The notes: generated by a model not told the origin, from the letters alone. Counted from the first letter of the stretch, positions 1-8,617 are shown. The stretch is 18,884 bases of DNA from an uncultured Bacilli bacterium (GCA_934140285.1 CAKPBI010000016.1:1-18884), one strand, 5' to 3'. Translations and numbers: made by a program.

Positions 1-1
1 T

Positions 2-77
2 ACTTCTTTAAAGGGATTAAAACCCTAAACTTTTTTATAGAGCAAATTGGTTGAACCCTAAACTAATTTAAAGGGCC
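2..77 (-). repeat. 76-bp inverted repeat, left arm
   Basis: Positions 2-77 are the exact reverse complement of 18809-18884, with no mismatch over 76 bases; identity stops at position 78. Read on the minus strand, the direction in which proS is transcribed, the element contains CCCTTTAAA twice (60 nt apart) and AGTTTAGGGTT twice (33 nt apart), in the order A-B-B-A. It begins 1 nt after the T-tract of the proS terminator. No open reading frame or transposase is linked to it. It may be a dispersed intergenic repeat where the source contig broke, or a real pair of recombining repeats; the sequence alone does not decide. Confidence 0.9.
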
Positions 78-78
78 G

Positions 79-106
79 AAAAAAGTACCTACAAAATGTA
101 GATACT
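79..106 (-). terminator. Intrinsic terminator of proS
   Basis: On the minus strand a 10-bp stem (AGTATCTACA paired with TGTAGGTACT, one T-G wobble) with a TTT loop is followed by six T residues. The stem begins within the proS stop region and the T-tract ends 1 nt before the inverted repeat. This is a textbook Rho-independent terminator. Confidence 0.88.
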
Positions 107-1810
107 CTAAATTTCATCAACAGCAGTTTTTACAATATTGAAAGTTTCTTCAAAAGTTTTTTCTTGTTTTTCGTTAGTTACACGAACTTTAAATTCACAG
201 ATACCTTCATTTGCAAGGCGGCCAATAGTGATAATATAAGGAATACCAATTAATTCCCAATCTTTAAATTTAAAGCCAGGACGTTCATCACGATCATCTA
301 AGATTACTTCAATATGAGCTTTCTTCATTTGTTCATATAGTTTGTCACTTGCTTCTTTCATTACAGGGTCATTATAATTAATAGGAACAATTACCGCATG
401 ATATGGTGCAACATTGATTGGCCAACAAATACCAAAGTCATCATGATATTGTTCAATAATACTTGACATGGTTCTTGTAACCCCAATTCCATAGCATCCC
501 ATAACCATTGGGACAGTCTTGCCTTCTTCATTTTGGTAAGTACATCCCATAGGAAGTGAGTACTTAGTACCTAGTTTAAAGATTTGACCAACTTCAATTC
601 CTTTTTCCATTTTCATTGGTTTACCACAGATTGGGCAGTGGTCACCTGAGGTTGCGTTTCTAACATCAACGATGGTACCTTGATAATCTCTTTCATAGTT
701 AGCATTTAATATGTGGTAGTTAGCTTGGTTTGCCCCGACAACCGCATTATGCATGCCAGCAACTTCAGGGTCAACTAAAGTTTTAACGTTAAGGCCGATA
801 GGACCAACAAAACCTTCAACGGAACCAATTGATAAAATATCATCATAAGTTGCAAGGATAAGTTCATGTTCAGCAATTCCAAGGGCGTTAACTACTTTAA
901 TTTCATTAACATCGCGGTCACCTCTTACAAGGACTAAGACAAGTTCATTATGGAATAAATCACGATAAACCATTGATTTTACAACATCTTTAGGCGTAAC
1001 TTTTAAGAATTTACTAATTTCATCAATACTTTTTTGATGTGGAGTTTCAATTAGTTCAAGAGGTTTTAATTCTTCATTAAAACGATATTCATCAATACGA
1101 GAAATAGCTTTTTCTTCATCGGCCGCATAACCACAATCGCAGTATACGATATCACTTTCTCCTACTTCACTAATAGCCATAAATTGGTGAGAACCATTAC
1201 CACCAATAGCACCGGTGTCAGCAAGAACTATTTTATAATTTAAACCAAAGCGAGTAAAGATACGTTCATAAGTTTTATACATTAAGTTATATGATTCATT
1301 TAACCCTTCTTCTGTAAGATCAAACGAATAAGCATCTTTCATAATGAATTCACGTCCTCTCATAAGGCCAAAACGAGGACGAAGTTCATCACGATACTTA
1401 GTTTGAATTTGGTAAAGATTTAGAGGTAGACTCTTTCTTGATTTAATTTCGTTTCTAACAAGATCAGTAAAGATTTCTTCATGTGTTGGGCCTAAACAAA
1501 ATTCACGTTCATGACGGTCTTTAAAACGGATTAACTCTGGTCCATACTTTTGCCATCTTCCTGACTCTTCCCATAATTCTTTAGGCTGAATGGCTGATGA
1601 CAAGATTTCTAATGATCCTGCTTCATCCATTTCTTCACGAATTATAGCTTCAACTTTTCTTAGAGTTCTAAGGCCAAGAGGTAGATAATTGTAAACACCT
1701 GCTACAAGTTTTCTAATCATGCCGGCTCTAATCAAAAGGATATGACTTGATATTTGAGCTTCATTGGGAGCTTCCTTTAGGGTTGCAATAAGCATTTTGC
1801 TTGCTTTCAT
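107..1810 (-). CDS. proS: Proline--tRNA ligase (bacterial type, with editing domain)
   Basis: Class II aminoacyl-tRNA synthetase that charges tRNA-Pro with proline in the cytoplasm. The protein opens with MKASKMLIATLKEAP, the usual ProRS N-terminus, followed by YLPLGLRTLRK, the motif 2 region (RPRFGLMRGREFIMKDAYSF) and motif 3 (GCYGIGVTRTMSSIIEQ). The inserted bacterial editing domain (YbaK-like, hydrolyses Ala-tRNA-Pro) is present between motifs 2 and 3, with the conserved lysine in VVKSMVYR. Cys pairs CDCGY and CPICG flank the insertion. From 1810 the protein is 567 aa, the normal family length. A longer frame to 1876 exists, but its first 22 codons overlap the -10 and -35 boxes, whereas the ATG at 1810 has GGTGA about 6 nt upstream. 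It appears monocistronic, with its own promoter and terminator. Confidence 0.96.
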   Translation of the reverse strand: MKASKMLIATLKEAPNEAQISSHILLIRAGMIRKLVAGVYNYLPLGLRTLRKVEAIIREEMDEAGSLEILSSAIQPKELWEESGRWQKYGPELIRFKDRHEREFCLGPTHEEIFTDLVRNEIKSRKSLPLNLYQIQTKYRDELRPRFGLMRGREFIMKDAYSFDLTEEGLNESYNLMYKTYERIFTRFGLNYKIVLADTGAIGGNGSHQFMAISEVGESDIVYCDCGYAADEEKAISRIDEYRFNEELKPLELIETPHQKSIDEISKFLKVTPKDVVKSMVYRDLFHNELVLVLVRGDRDVNEIKVVNALGIAEHELILATYDDILSIGSVEGFVGPIGLNVKTLVDPEVAGMHNAVVGANQANYHILNANYERDYQGTIVDVRNATSGDHCPICGKPMKMEKGIEVGQIFKLGTKYSLPMGCTYQNEEGKTVPMVMGCYGIGVTRTMSSIIEQYHDDFGICWPINVAPYHAVIVPINYNDPVMKEASDKLYEQMKKAHIEVILDDRDERPGFKFKDWELIGIPYIITIGRLANEGICEFKVRVTNEKQEKTFEETFNIVKTAVDEI

Positions 1811-1847
1811 ATAATTCACCACTTTCATTTTACTTAAATCGTTAAAA

Positions 1848-1876
1848 ATTATAGCACAAATTGTTATAATTTTCAA
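1848..1876 (-). promoter_or_regulatory. Sigma-A promoter of proS
   Basis: On the minus strand TTGAAA (1871-1876), a 17-bp spacer and TATAAT (1848-1853) are seen, with TG one base before the -10 (extended -10). It lies about 40 bp upstream of the proS ATG at 1810 and downstream of the exporter terminator. The start of transcription should fall near 1841. Confidence 0.85.
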
Positions 1877-1904
1877 CCTAATAAAACCTTAAATTTATCA
1901 AACC

Positions 1905-1933
1905 AAAAAGGAACTATTGTTAATAATAGTCCC
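1905..1933 (-). terminator. Intrinsic terminator of the ABC exporter operon
   Basis: In the minus-strand transcript a 9-bp stem (GGGACUAUU with AAUAGUUCC, one G-U pair) with a 6-nt loop is followed by UUUUU. An outer AACCAAA/TTTGGTT pairing (1901-1907 with 1936-1942) could extend the hairpin. It starts about 9 nt after the stop codon of the last exporter gene. Confidence 0.8.
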
Positions 1934-1941
1934 TATTTGGT

Positions 1942-3927
1942 TTATTCTTCACTATTTACTTCTTGATCTTGATATTGTAAACGATATAAGTTATAGTAAT
2001 AGCCTTTCTTCTTTAATAATTCTTGGTGATTACCTTGTTCAACAATTTGGCCTTTTTGTAAACATATAATGTTATCCGCATGTTGGATAGTAGATAGACG
2101 GTGAGCAACAATTAACATTGTACCAATATTCATCATCTTGACTAATGATTTTTGAATTAGTTGTTCCGTTTCGGTATCAATGTTGGCGGTTGCTTCATCA
2201 AGAATTAAGATTTGAGGTTTATGAACGACTGTACGTGCAAAGGAAAGTAATTGTCTTTCCCCACTTGAGAAGTTCGCACCACCCTCTAAGACTTCTTCAT
2301 CATATTTCTTAGGGAGATGTTCAATAAATTGATCAGCGTTAACATACTTACAAGCATCGATAATATCATCAAGCGAAATCTCTTCATCACGAAGGTTAAT
2401 GTTTGACTTAATGCTTCCTGAGAATAAGAAAACATCTTGTAGCATTTGGCCAATCCCTCTTCTTAGAGATTTAATCTTAATGTCGGTAATATCATGACCA
2501 TCAATTAGGATTTGACCTTTTTGAATATCATAGTTTCTAACAATTAATTGAAGAATGGTGGTTTTACCAGCACCGGTTGCTCCAACAAAAGCCACAACTT
2601 GTTTAGGTTTAATGTGGAAAGAAACATCTTTTAATATCCATTCTCCTTCTTTATAAGCAAACCATACATTCTTAAATTCAATATCACCTTCAAAGTGATC
2701 AATATCTAAGGCATTTGGTTTATCCTTAAAGTCTGGTTTAATATCCATTAAGTTATAAAGTCTTTCACATGATGTAAATGCACGTTGTAAAGAATTTAAT
2801 TGGTCAGCAAGGGTTTGAATTGGATTAAAGAATTTACCTACAAGGGAGTAGAAAATTTGGATAATACCAATAATGGATAAAGTCATGAACGATCCAAGAA
2901 GTGGACTTGCGACAATACCATATTTGATACAAAAGTATGTACCAAGACCAAACACTAAGGCAAGAGCAACATAGTAAATGAATGTAATGAATGGTCGATA
3001 GGTTGCGAAAATCTTAATATCAGTATTTCTTGTTGTTAAGATTTTCGCATTTAGACGGTCGAATTCATCTTCTTTTTGTTTTTCTTGATTAAAGATTTGA
3101 GTAATTTTCATTCCTGAGATGTTTTCATTTAAGAAAGCATTCATTGTAGAAAAACTATGTCTAACTTTACGATAGTTAGTACGTGAGAATTTTCTAAAGA
3201 TGATTGAGCTGATAGCAATTACTGGCATAAAGGCCATTAAGATGCTCGCAATTCTCCAGTCAATAACATACATAATACAAATTACGCCAATAAGCATTAG
3301 TAAGTTCTTAATCATATTAACAATCGTATTAGTAAATAAATCACTTAAAGCATTTGTATCTGATACGACTCTAGTAACAAGTGATCCTACAGGAATTTCA
3401 TTAAGCTGAGCAATTGACATATTATCAATATGTTCAAATACCATCATTCTTAAATCATAGATAATACTTTGGCCAATTTTTTGAAGGGACATGGTGGTAA
3501 TGTAAATTAAAACAGCATTTAACAAACTTACTACAATCGTAAGAACAATTAAAATTATTACCGTTCGCATATCACTAGGTAAAATGTTACCTTCTTTAAA
3601 CTTAACTACAAGATCACCAAGAGAACTTGTAACATATCCAGGTAAAACAGATGCGCCAAGATCAATGAAAATCATTAAAATCATGATTAGTAATACGCCA
3701 ATTAATTTACCTATATATGGTTTTATGTAAACATAGGTACGTTTAATGATTTCCATATCTGACATATGACGATCAGTTTTTTCATAGATATGTTCTTCTT
3801 TTTGGTGGGTTTTTTCTTTTTTAGGACGATTTGCTTTAATAAACTTAGCTTTTTTGTAAATAACAAAAACTAAAATTGTTGAAAGAATACTAAGGATAGG
3901 AAGTAAAGTAAGTAGTAATACAAACAT
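1942..3927 (-). CDS. ABC exporter half-transporter, catalytic-site subunit
   Basis: Second gene of a two-gene ABC exporter, 661 aa, likely forming a heterodimer with the product of the gene just upstream and moving a drug, lipid or peptide outward; the substrate is unknown. A six-helix transmembrane domain (about residues 70-375) is followed by an ATPase domain: Walker A GATGAGKT (449-456), signature FSSGERQ (553-559), Walker B ILILDE with catalytic Glu578, and switch His609. The signature departs from LSGGQ, while Walker B and His are intact, the pattern of the BmrD/LmrD-type partner. An additional hydrophobic helix (residues 3-24) plus a charged linker (25-58) precedes the usual domain. The start is secure: GGAGGAG lies 7 nt upstream of ATG, and the upstream gene stops 1 nt before it, so the two are co-transcribed and probably translationally coupled. 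Confidence 0.93.
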   Translation of the reverse strand: MFVLLLTLLPILSILSTILVFVIYKKAKFIKANRPKKEKTHQKEEHIYEKTDRHMSDMEIIKRTYVYIKPYIGKLIGVLLIMILMIFIDLGASVLPGYVTSSLGDLVVKFKEGNILPSDMRTVIILIVLTIVVSLLNAVLIYITTMSLQKIGQSIIYDLRMMVFEHIDNMSIAQLNEIPVGSLVTRVVSDTNALSDLFTNTIVNMIKNLLMLIGVICIMYVIDWRIASILMAFMPVIAISSIIFRKFSRTNYRKVRHSFSTMNAFLNENISGMKITQIFNQEKQKEDEFDRLNAKILTTRNTDIKIFATYRPFITFIYYVALALVFGLGTYFCIKYGIVASPLLGSFMTLSIIGIIQIFYSLVGKFFNPIQTLADQLNSLQRAFTSCERLYNLMDIKPDFKDKPNALDIDHFEGDIEFKNVWFAYKEGEWILKDVSFHIKPKQVVAFVGATGAGKTTILQLIVRNYDIQKGQILIDGHDITDIKIKSLRRGIGQMLQDVFLFSGSIKSNINLRDEEISLDDIIDACKYVNADQFIEHLPKKYDEEVLEGGANFSSGERQLLSFARTVVHKPQILILDEATANIDTETEQLIQKSLVKMMNIGTMLIVAHRLSTIQHADNIICLQKGQIVEQGNHQELLKKKGYYYNLYRLQYQDQEVNSEE

Positions 3928-3928
3928 T

Positions 3929-5704
3929 TTATTTCTCCTCCATTTCTTCTTCTAAAGTTTGGAGTTCAACCATTCTTGCATAGACTTTTGATTTATGAAG
4001 ACATTCTTCATGAGTACCAAAAGCTTCAACTCGACCTTTATTCATAACTAAAACTTTATCAAGGCCCATTACTGTTGAAACACGAGATGCAACAAGGATG
4101 GTGGTTTTTCCTTTTCTTAGCGTTTTAATATTATGAAGGATGGTTTCTTCGGTCTTAACATCTACTGCACTAACTGAGTCATCAAGAACTAAAATTGTTG
4201 GATCCTTAATGATTGCACGAGCAATAGAGATACGTTGTTTTTGTCCTCCAGATAGTGATACGCCTTTTTCACCAATTAAGGTTTCATATTTTTCTTTAAA
4301 ATCTTCAATGTTGGTATCGACATCCGCGAATTTGGTTGCTTTTTTTATTTGTTCAATTGAATTATCTGGATTAGTGAAGGCTACATTAGCTTTAATGGTA
4401 TCAGAAAATAGGAAATTATCTTGAGGACAATATCCCATATTATCACGTACCATTTTGATTGGTAAATGCATAATGTCATAGCCATCAATAAATAAGGTAT
4501 TATCTTCTACATTATATAGTCTAAATAACATATTAACTAAAGTTGACTTACCACTACCGATTTTACCGACAATACCGATAGTTTCCCCTGCTTTAATGGT
4601 TAAGGTAATATCTTTTAAGATGAGATTTTCTGGATCATCAGGATAGGCAAAATTAAAATGATTAAAGACGATCTCTCCTTTAATCTTATCAGGAGTTACA
4701 ACTTCATTATCAACGATTTCAACTTGTTCATCTAGTAATGATGAAATACGGCGTAGAGATGTTCTTGATCTTGCGACAAGGTTAATTGTTCCCGCAAGTG
4801 CAAACACTGGCCATATTAAAGTATCGACATAACCAATAAAGGTTACAAGTTGACCTACGGTAATACCAGAATCACCAAGGGTTTTAATATTTAAATAAAC
4901 TAGGTAGCTACCTCCTCCAAGGACAATTCCAAATACAAGGTAGATTAAAGCATCAAAAGCAACATCAAGGATACAGCTTGTACGAGCAAAATTAATGTTA
5001 GCTTTTTTATTATCAAGAGCTGTCATAGAAAATTGTCTTAATTCTTTCTTTTCTTTAACAAAGGCTTTGATAACCCTAATACCAGTAAAGTTTTCTTGAG
5101 CGAAGTCACTCATATTTTCAAAAGCTTTTTGTCTTCTTTCAAACTTTTGTTCCATTAGTTTATCCACAAAAAAGGCACAAAGTCCTAGTAAAACTAAGGG
5201 AATCATCAAAATTAGGGTTAAGACAGGTTGTAACATCAACATTTTAATTACGGACATTACAAGTAAAAAGACCCCATCAACAAGTTGGACAATTCCAAAC
5301 CCAAATGATTCTTCAAGAGTTTCAAGGTCATTACTAAAGTAAGATAGTATTGCTCCGGTTTTATTTTGTTTGAAGTAACGTTGTGACAATTGTTCACATT
5401 TTAAAAACATATCTTTTCTTAGGTCAGATTGAATTCTTACAGATTCTCCGAAAATACAAATACGCCATAAGAATCTGCCAAGAAGCATTCCAAGACCAAT
5501 TAAAACGATATAAAAGATTTGTTTATACAAGTAATCCCAATCACCATTTTTGATGGTTCCATTAGTTATTCCATCAACAATATTACCAGTAATTGGTGGT
5601 AAATAAAGTTGAATAAAATCAACAAAGATTAAAGTTATAATTCCAATAAAGAAATACCAAAAGTATTTTTTATAGAATTTATTGACATGTTTTCCAAATA
5701 CCAT
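3929..5704 (-). CDS. ABC exporter half-transporter, degenerate-site subunit
   Basis: First gene of the exporter pair, 591 aa. A six-helix transmembrane domain (about residues 15-310) is followed by an ATPase domain: Walker A GKIGSGKST (380-388), canonical signature LSGGQKQ (484-490), and Walker B LVLDD (505-509), where Asp509 stands in place of the catalytic Glu. The switch position reads VASRVST, with Ser540 instead of His. These changes are typical of the degenerate nucleotide site in heterodimeric exporters such as BmrCD, LmrCD and TM287/288. The start at 5704 is chosen because GGAGGTGA lies 4 nt upstream; the in-frame ATG at 5725 would place that ribosome-binding site inside the gene. A consensus promoter lies about 55 bp upstream. 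The substrate cannot be told from the sequence. Confidence 0.93.
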   Translation of the reverse strand: MVFGKHVNKFYKKYFWYFFIGIITLIFVDFIQLYLPPITGNIVDGITNGTIKNGDWDYLYKQIFYIVLIGLGMLLGRFLWRICIFGESVRIQSDLRKDMFLKCEQLSQRYFKQNKTGAILSYFSNDLETLEESFGFGIVQLVDGVFLLVMSVIKMLMLQPVLTLILMIPLVLLGLCAFFVDKLMEQKFERRQKAFENMSDFAQENFTGIRVIKAFVKEKKELRQFSMTALDNKKANINFARTSCILDVAFDALIYLVFGIVLGGGSYLVYLNIKTLGDSGITVGQLVTFIGYVDTLIWPVFALAGTINLVARSRTSLRRISSLLDEQVEIVDNEVVTPDKIKGEIVFNHFNFAYPDDPENLILKDITLTIKAGETIGIVGKIGSGKSTLVNMLFRLYNVEDNTLFIDGYDIMHLPIKMVRDNMGYCPQDNFLFSDTIKANVAFTNPDNSIEQIKKATKFADVDTNIEDFKEKYETLIGEKGVSLSGGQKQRISIARAIIKDPTILVLDDSVSAVDVKTEETILHNIKTLRKGKTTILVASRVSTVMGLDKVLVMNKGRVEAFGTHEECLHKSKVYARMVELQTLEEEMEEK

Positions 5705-5728
5705 AGTCTCACCTCCTATATTCAATTT

Positions 5729-5740
5729 TAGTTTTAACTA
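5729..5740. promoter_or_regulatory. Short palindrome in exporter leader (possible operator)
   Basis: TAGTT and AACTA arms with a 2-nt spacer form a 12-bp palindrome about 20 bp downstream of the -10 box of the exporter promoter, a position where a repressor could block transcription. The arms are short and AT-rich, so chance is a real alternative. No regulator gene lies nearby. Confidence 0.2.
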
Positions 5741-5758
5741 TAGCGTAAAATCCTAAAG

Positions 5759-5787
5759 ATTATATTAAAAATTAATGGTTTTGTCAA
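5759..5787 (-). promoter_or_regulatory. Perfect-consensus sigma-A promoter of the ABC exporter operon
   Basis: On the minus strand TTGACA (5782-5787), exactly 17 bp, then TATAAT (5759-5764): both hexamers and the spacer match the ideal sigma-A/sigma-70 consensus. The start of transcription should fall near 5752, giving a leader of about 48 nt to the ATG at 5704. Confidence 0.92.
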
Positions 5788-5807
5788 ATGATAAGATTAC
5801 TTGTGAG

Positions 5808-5835
5808 AAAAAGGGGAATTAGTTTTACTAATTCC
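5808..5835 (-). terminator. Intrinsic terminator of tldD-pmbA
   Basis: In the minus-strand transcript an 8-bp perfect stem (GGAAUUAG with CUAAUUCC) with a UAAAA loop is followed by CC and UUUUU. It begins 8 nt after the pmbA stop and ends before the exporter promoter, so the two units are separated. Confidence 0.87.
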
Positions 5836-5843
5836 TCATAAAA

Positions 5844-7178
5844 CTATTTTCCAGAAACAACTAGTTTCTTAACTCTAATTGATGGTGAAACAACACCAGT
5901 ATATCTTTTTTCAATATTGTTAGCAATACCCGTTACATTATTCATTAATTCAAAGAAATTACCAGAAATAACAAATAGAGTCACAGGATCGCTCTTCTTT
6001 CCATCTTTAATTAAATATCCAGTTGATTGAACATTGAAAGCCCCAGAGATAGGGTTAAGACCAGCATGTAGGCCATTTACTTCAGTTACATAAATTCCAT
6101 CTTTAACTCCAGCAATCAATTCATCTTCGGTTTCGGTTCCAGGTTTTAAGTACATGTTAGTACAAGATGTGGTAACATCAGCAGATACTCCTGGTTTAAA
6201 ACCATTACCAGTTGGAACTTTATTTAAAGCTTCCGCGGTTTTTAAACTATGTAAAAAGCCAGTAAAGACACCATCTTTTACTACTTCTTTAGTCACACAA
6301 GGTACACCTTCATCATCAAAAGGTATTTGAATTAAGGCCACTTCTGAGAATGGATCATCAACAATCGTGATATTATCACCAAAAACTTTTTGTCCTTCTT
6401 TGTCAGTTAAGATTGTTAAGTTTCTTAAGGCACTTTCACCCATAAAGATTGAGCTAAAAGCATCTAAGATTTCCGATGCAACATCTCTTGAGAAGACTAC
6501 TTCATACTCACCACTTTTAACAGTTCCTGCACCAAGGGAGCCAAGGGCCATCTTTGTTGATTCATCAACAATACGTGTAGTCTCTAATTCTTTAAATTTG
6601 GTATTAACATCACTACCAAAGCCCAAGGTTGTGTTCGTACCATCGCTAGCAACAGCACCTAAGAAAGCCGTAAGATATGAATAGCTACGACTTAAGTTCA
6701 AACCTTTAGAATTAATGATTCTAATTGTTTTTGCAGCTTCATGATATTGACAATAGCCTATTTTTACGATACGTTCATCTTTAGCTAAAGCTTCACTTGA
6801 AATAGTTTTTAACATTGCAATTTTTTCTTGTAATGAATAGTTAGCATAATCAGCTACAAGTGGTTTAACCACATGATATTCATGATGTTCACCATATACA
6901 TGCTCTTCTTCCATAGATGTTAGGCTTTTAGCATTTTCAATCAAGCTATGTAATAATTTTTCTATTTCTTCTTTTTCTAAGTTTTCGGTATAAACGTAAC
7001 TCATTTTACCATTATATAATCCACGAATAGAAACACCAAGAAAATCGGTTGAATTATAATTTGATAGTTCACCATCAAATAATTTAATTACATTACCAGT
7101 ACTTGTCTCAGCGTAAATTTCCATTTCTTCAAGTCCCATTTCAAGGCCTAATTTGATTATTTCTTCATATGTCATCAT
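5844..7178 (-). CDS. pmbA: TldE/PmbA-type metalloprotease subunit
   Basis: Partner of TldD, 444 aa. In Escherichia coli TldD and TldE (PmbA) form a heterodimer that degrades unfolded peptides, helps process microcin B17 and destroys CcdA; the bacterial function outside enterobacteria is poorly known. The protein has the usual two-lobed layout, beginning with MGLEEMEIYAE and ending with the glycine-rich GAFNVQSTGYLIKDG and FFELMNNVTGIANNIE blocks. No HExxxH zinc motif is visible, as expected for the TldE partner, which supports the active site in trans. Its ATG shares one base with the tldD stop (TAATG), with GGAGGT 8 nt upstream, so translation is probably coupled. A second ATG directly follows the first. 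Confidence 0.92.
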   Translation of the reverse strand: MMTYEEIIKLGLEMGLEEMEIYAETSTGNVIKLFDGELSNYNSTDFLGVSIRGLYNGKMSYVYTENLEKEEIEKLLHSLIENAKSLTSMEEEHVYGEHHEYHVVKPLVADYANYSLQEKIAMLKTISSEALAKDERIVKIGYCQYHEAAKTIRIINSKGLNLSRSYSYLTAFLGAVASDGTNTTLGFGSDVNTKFKELETTRIVDESTKMALGSLGAGTVKSGEYEVVFSRDVASEILDAFSSIFMGESALRNLTILTDKEGQKVFGDNITIVDDPFSEVALIQIPFDDEGVPCVTKEVVKDGVFTGFLHSLKTAEALNKVPTGNGFKPGVSADVTTSCTNMYLKPGTETEDELIAGVKDGIYVTEVNGLHAGLNPISGAFNVQSTGYLIKDGKKSDPVTLFVISGNFFELMNNVTGIANNIEKRYTGVVSPSIRVKKLVVSGK

Positions 7179-8584
7179 TATTTAGTACCTCCTTTTCCCC
7201 CTACAGTGATATGTGAAACTTTGATTGTTGGTTGTCCAACATTAGTAGGGATTGATCCACTTTCAGAACCACACATGCCATGAGAGCATGAAAGGTTATC
7301 TCCGATCATTTCAATGTTCATTAAAACTTCAGGACCCGATCCAACAAGAGTAGCTCCACGTACAGGTTTAGTAATTTTACCATCTTCAATTAAGTAACCA
7401 ACATTTACCGCAAAGTTAAATTCGCCGGTTGCGGGTTGAACAGAACCGCCACCCATTTTCTTTGCGAAAAGACCATACTTAACGCTTTTAATAATTTCAT
7501 CAAAAGTTGAAGTTCCGTTTAAGAAGTAAGTGTTAGTCATTCTTGATGTGGTAGTAAATTTATAAGATTGACGTCTTGAAGAACCAGTAACTGGATGATT
7601 CATCTTCTTCGCATTCTTTTTATCTACTAAGTATGATTTTAAGATACCATTTTCAATTAAGACATTACATCTTGATGGAGTACCTTCATCATCAACATTC
7701 ATTGAACCCCAACTATTAAGGTTAGTACCATCATCAACAGCATTAACGATATCACTAGCTACTTTTTGACCAAGTTTGCCACAGAATACTGACATTCCTT
7801 TTGCAACCGCTGTTGCTTCTAGACCATGAACGCAAGCCTCATGGAGGATTACGCCACCAAATCCGTTATTGATAACAACCGGAATATCACCACCTGGCAT
7901 TTCTTCCGCATGTAACATTGTTACCGCGTCACTTGCGGCTTCCGTTCCAAGGGCAGCAGGATCGCATTCATCAAACATTTCCATTCCTTGGTTACGTCCA
8001 AATTGAGCACCACCAGTTTCCATCACCTTACCATCTGAGGCAACGGCAGAAACATATAGTCTTGTTTGAGCACGTTTGTCAGTTTGCCATGTTGAATCAG
8101 TTGCGAAAACAAAGATGTCTTGTAATTTCTTTGTTACTTTCGCAATAACTTGAACAATTTCCTTGCTGTATTCAATAGCCGCTTTTGAAGTTTTTTCCAT
8201 TAAACCAATCTCAACATCATTTGAGTCATCAGTATAACGAAGTGGATTAACTACTAGGGGAACCTTCTTTTCAACAAATGGTAAAACCTCAGTAGTTTTT
8301 GTTCCTTCAAAACTTGAAGCAAGATTTTTTGCGACAACTTTTAATTTTTCAGCATTACATTCCGTAACACTCGCATTTACCTCTACTCCATCTTTAATTA
8401 TTCTTATGGCTGCTCCTGATACTTGGGAAACGTTAGCTTTAGTTACTTTACATAAAGTCATTTCATAGTTTTCATTTTTAGTATTTTCCATGAATACTTC
8501 TGCGAACTCTCCACCAGTTGAAAGAGCAATCTCTAATATTTCTTTTGCGACGGATTCAGTAATTCCAAATACACATTTTTCCAT
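7178..8584 (-). CDS. tldD: TldD-type zinc metalloprotease
   Basis: Catalytic subunit of the TldD/TldE protease, 468 aa, cytoplasmic. The zinc motif HExxxH is visible as HEACVH (residues 248-253), inside the conserved stretch GFGGVILHEACVHGLEA. Near the C-terminus CGSESGSIPTNVGQP is the second conserved family block, whose Cys is a metal ligand in known structures. Start: GGAGG lies about 7 nt upstream of ATG 8584. It forms an operon with pmbA, overlapping by 1 nt. In this family substrates reach the active site only as extended peptides; whether this organism has a dedicated substrate such as a modified peptide cannot be judged here, because no peptide precursor gene lies in the window. Confidence 0.94.
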   Translation of the reverse strand: MEKCVFGITESVAKEILEIALSTGGEFAEVFMENTKNENYEMTLCKVTKANVSQVSGAAIRIIKDGVEVNASVTECNAEKLKVVAKNLASSFEGTKTTEVLPFVEKKVPLVVNPLRYTDDSNDVEIGLMEKTSKAAIEYSKEIVQVIAKVTKKLQDIFVFATDSTWQTDKRAQTRLYVSAVASDGKVMETGGAQFGRNQGMEMFDECDPAALGTEAASDAVTMLHAEEMPGGDIPVVINNGFGGVILHEACVHGLEATAVAKGMSVFCGKLGQKVASDIVNAVDDGTNLNSWGSMNVDDEGTPSRCNVLIENGILKSYLVDKKNAKKMNHPVTGSSRRQSYKFTTTSRMTNTYFLNGTSTFDEIIKSVKYGLFAKKMGGGSVQPATGEFNFAVNVGYLIEDGKITKPVRGATLVGSGPEVLMNIEMIGDNLSCSHGMCGSESGSIPTNVGQPTIKVSHITVGGKGGTK

Positions 8585-8608
8585 TTTAAATCCTCCTTTT
8601 TGTCTTTT

Positions 8609-8617
8609 ATTTTATCA
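8609..8617 (-). promoter_or_regulatory. Candidate extended -10 promoter of tldD-pmbA
   Basis: TGATAAAAT on the minus strand matches an extended -10 (TGn plus TAAAAT) and is the same nine bases seen in front of parE. No convincing -35 is found 16-18 bp upstream, because that region is taken up by the terminator of the preceding gene. Read-through past that terminator is the alternative. Confidence 0.4.

Noticed and set aside
21..63. CCCTAAA strings as telomere repeats
   Set aside because: Only two copies 33 nt apart, each part of a larger hairpin element; no tandem array, and the gene content is chromosomal and bacterial.
1811..1876. Longer proS start at 1876
   Set aside because: The extra 22 codons overlap the -10 and -35 boxes, do not match the family N-terminus, and the ATG at 1810 has a good ribosome-binding site.
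3200..3409. Plus-strand open frames inside the minus-strand genes (also at 4140, 6367, 7918, 9636, 12682, 13090, 14553, 15000, 16483, 16906, 17780)
   Set aside because: All lie fully within well-supported genes on the other strand, lack ribosome-binding sites and have no recognisable protein pattern.
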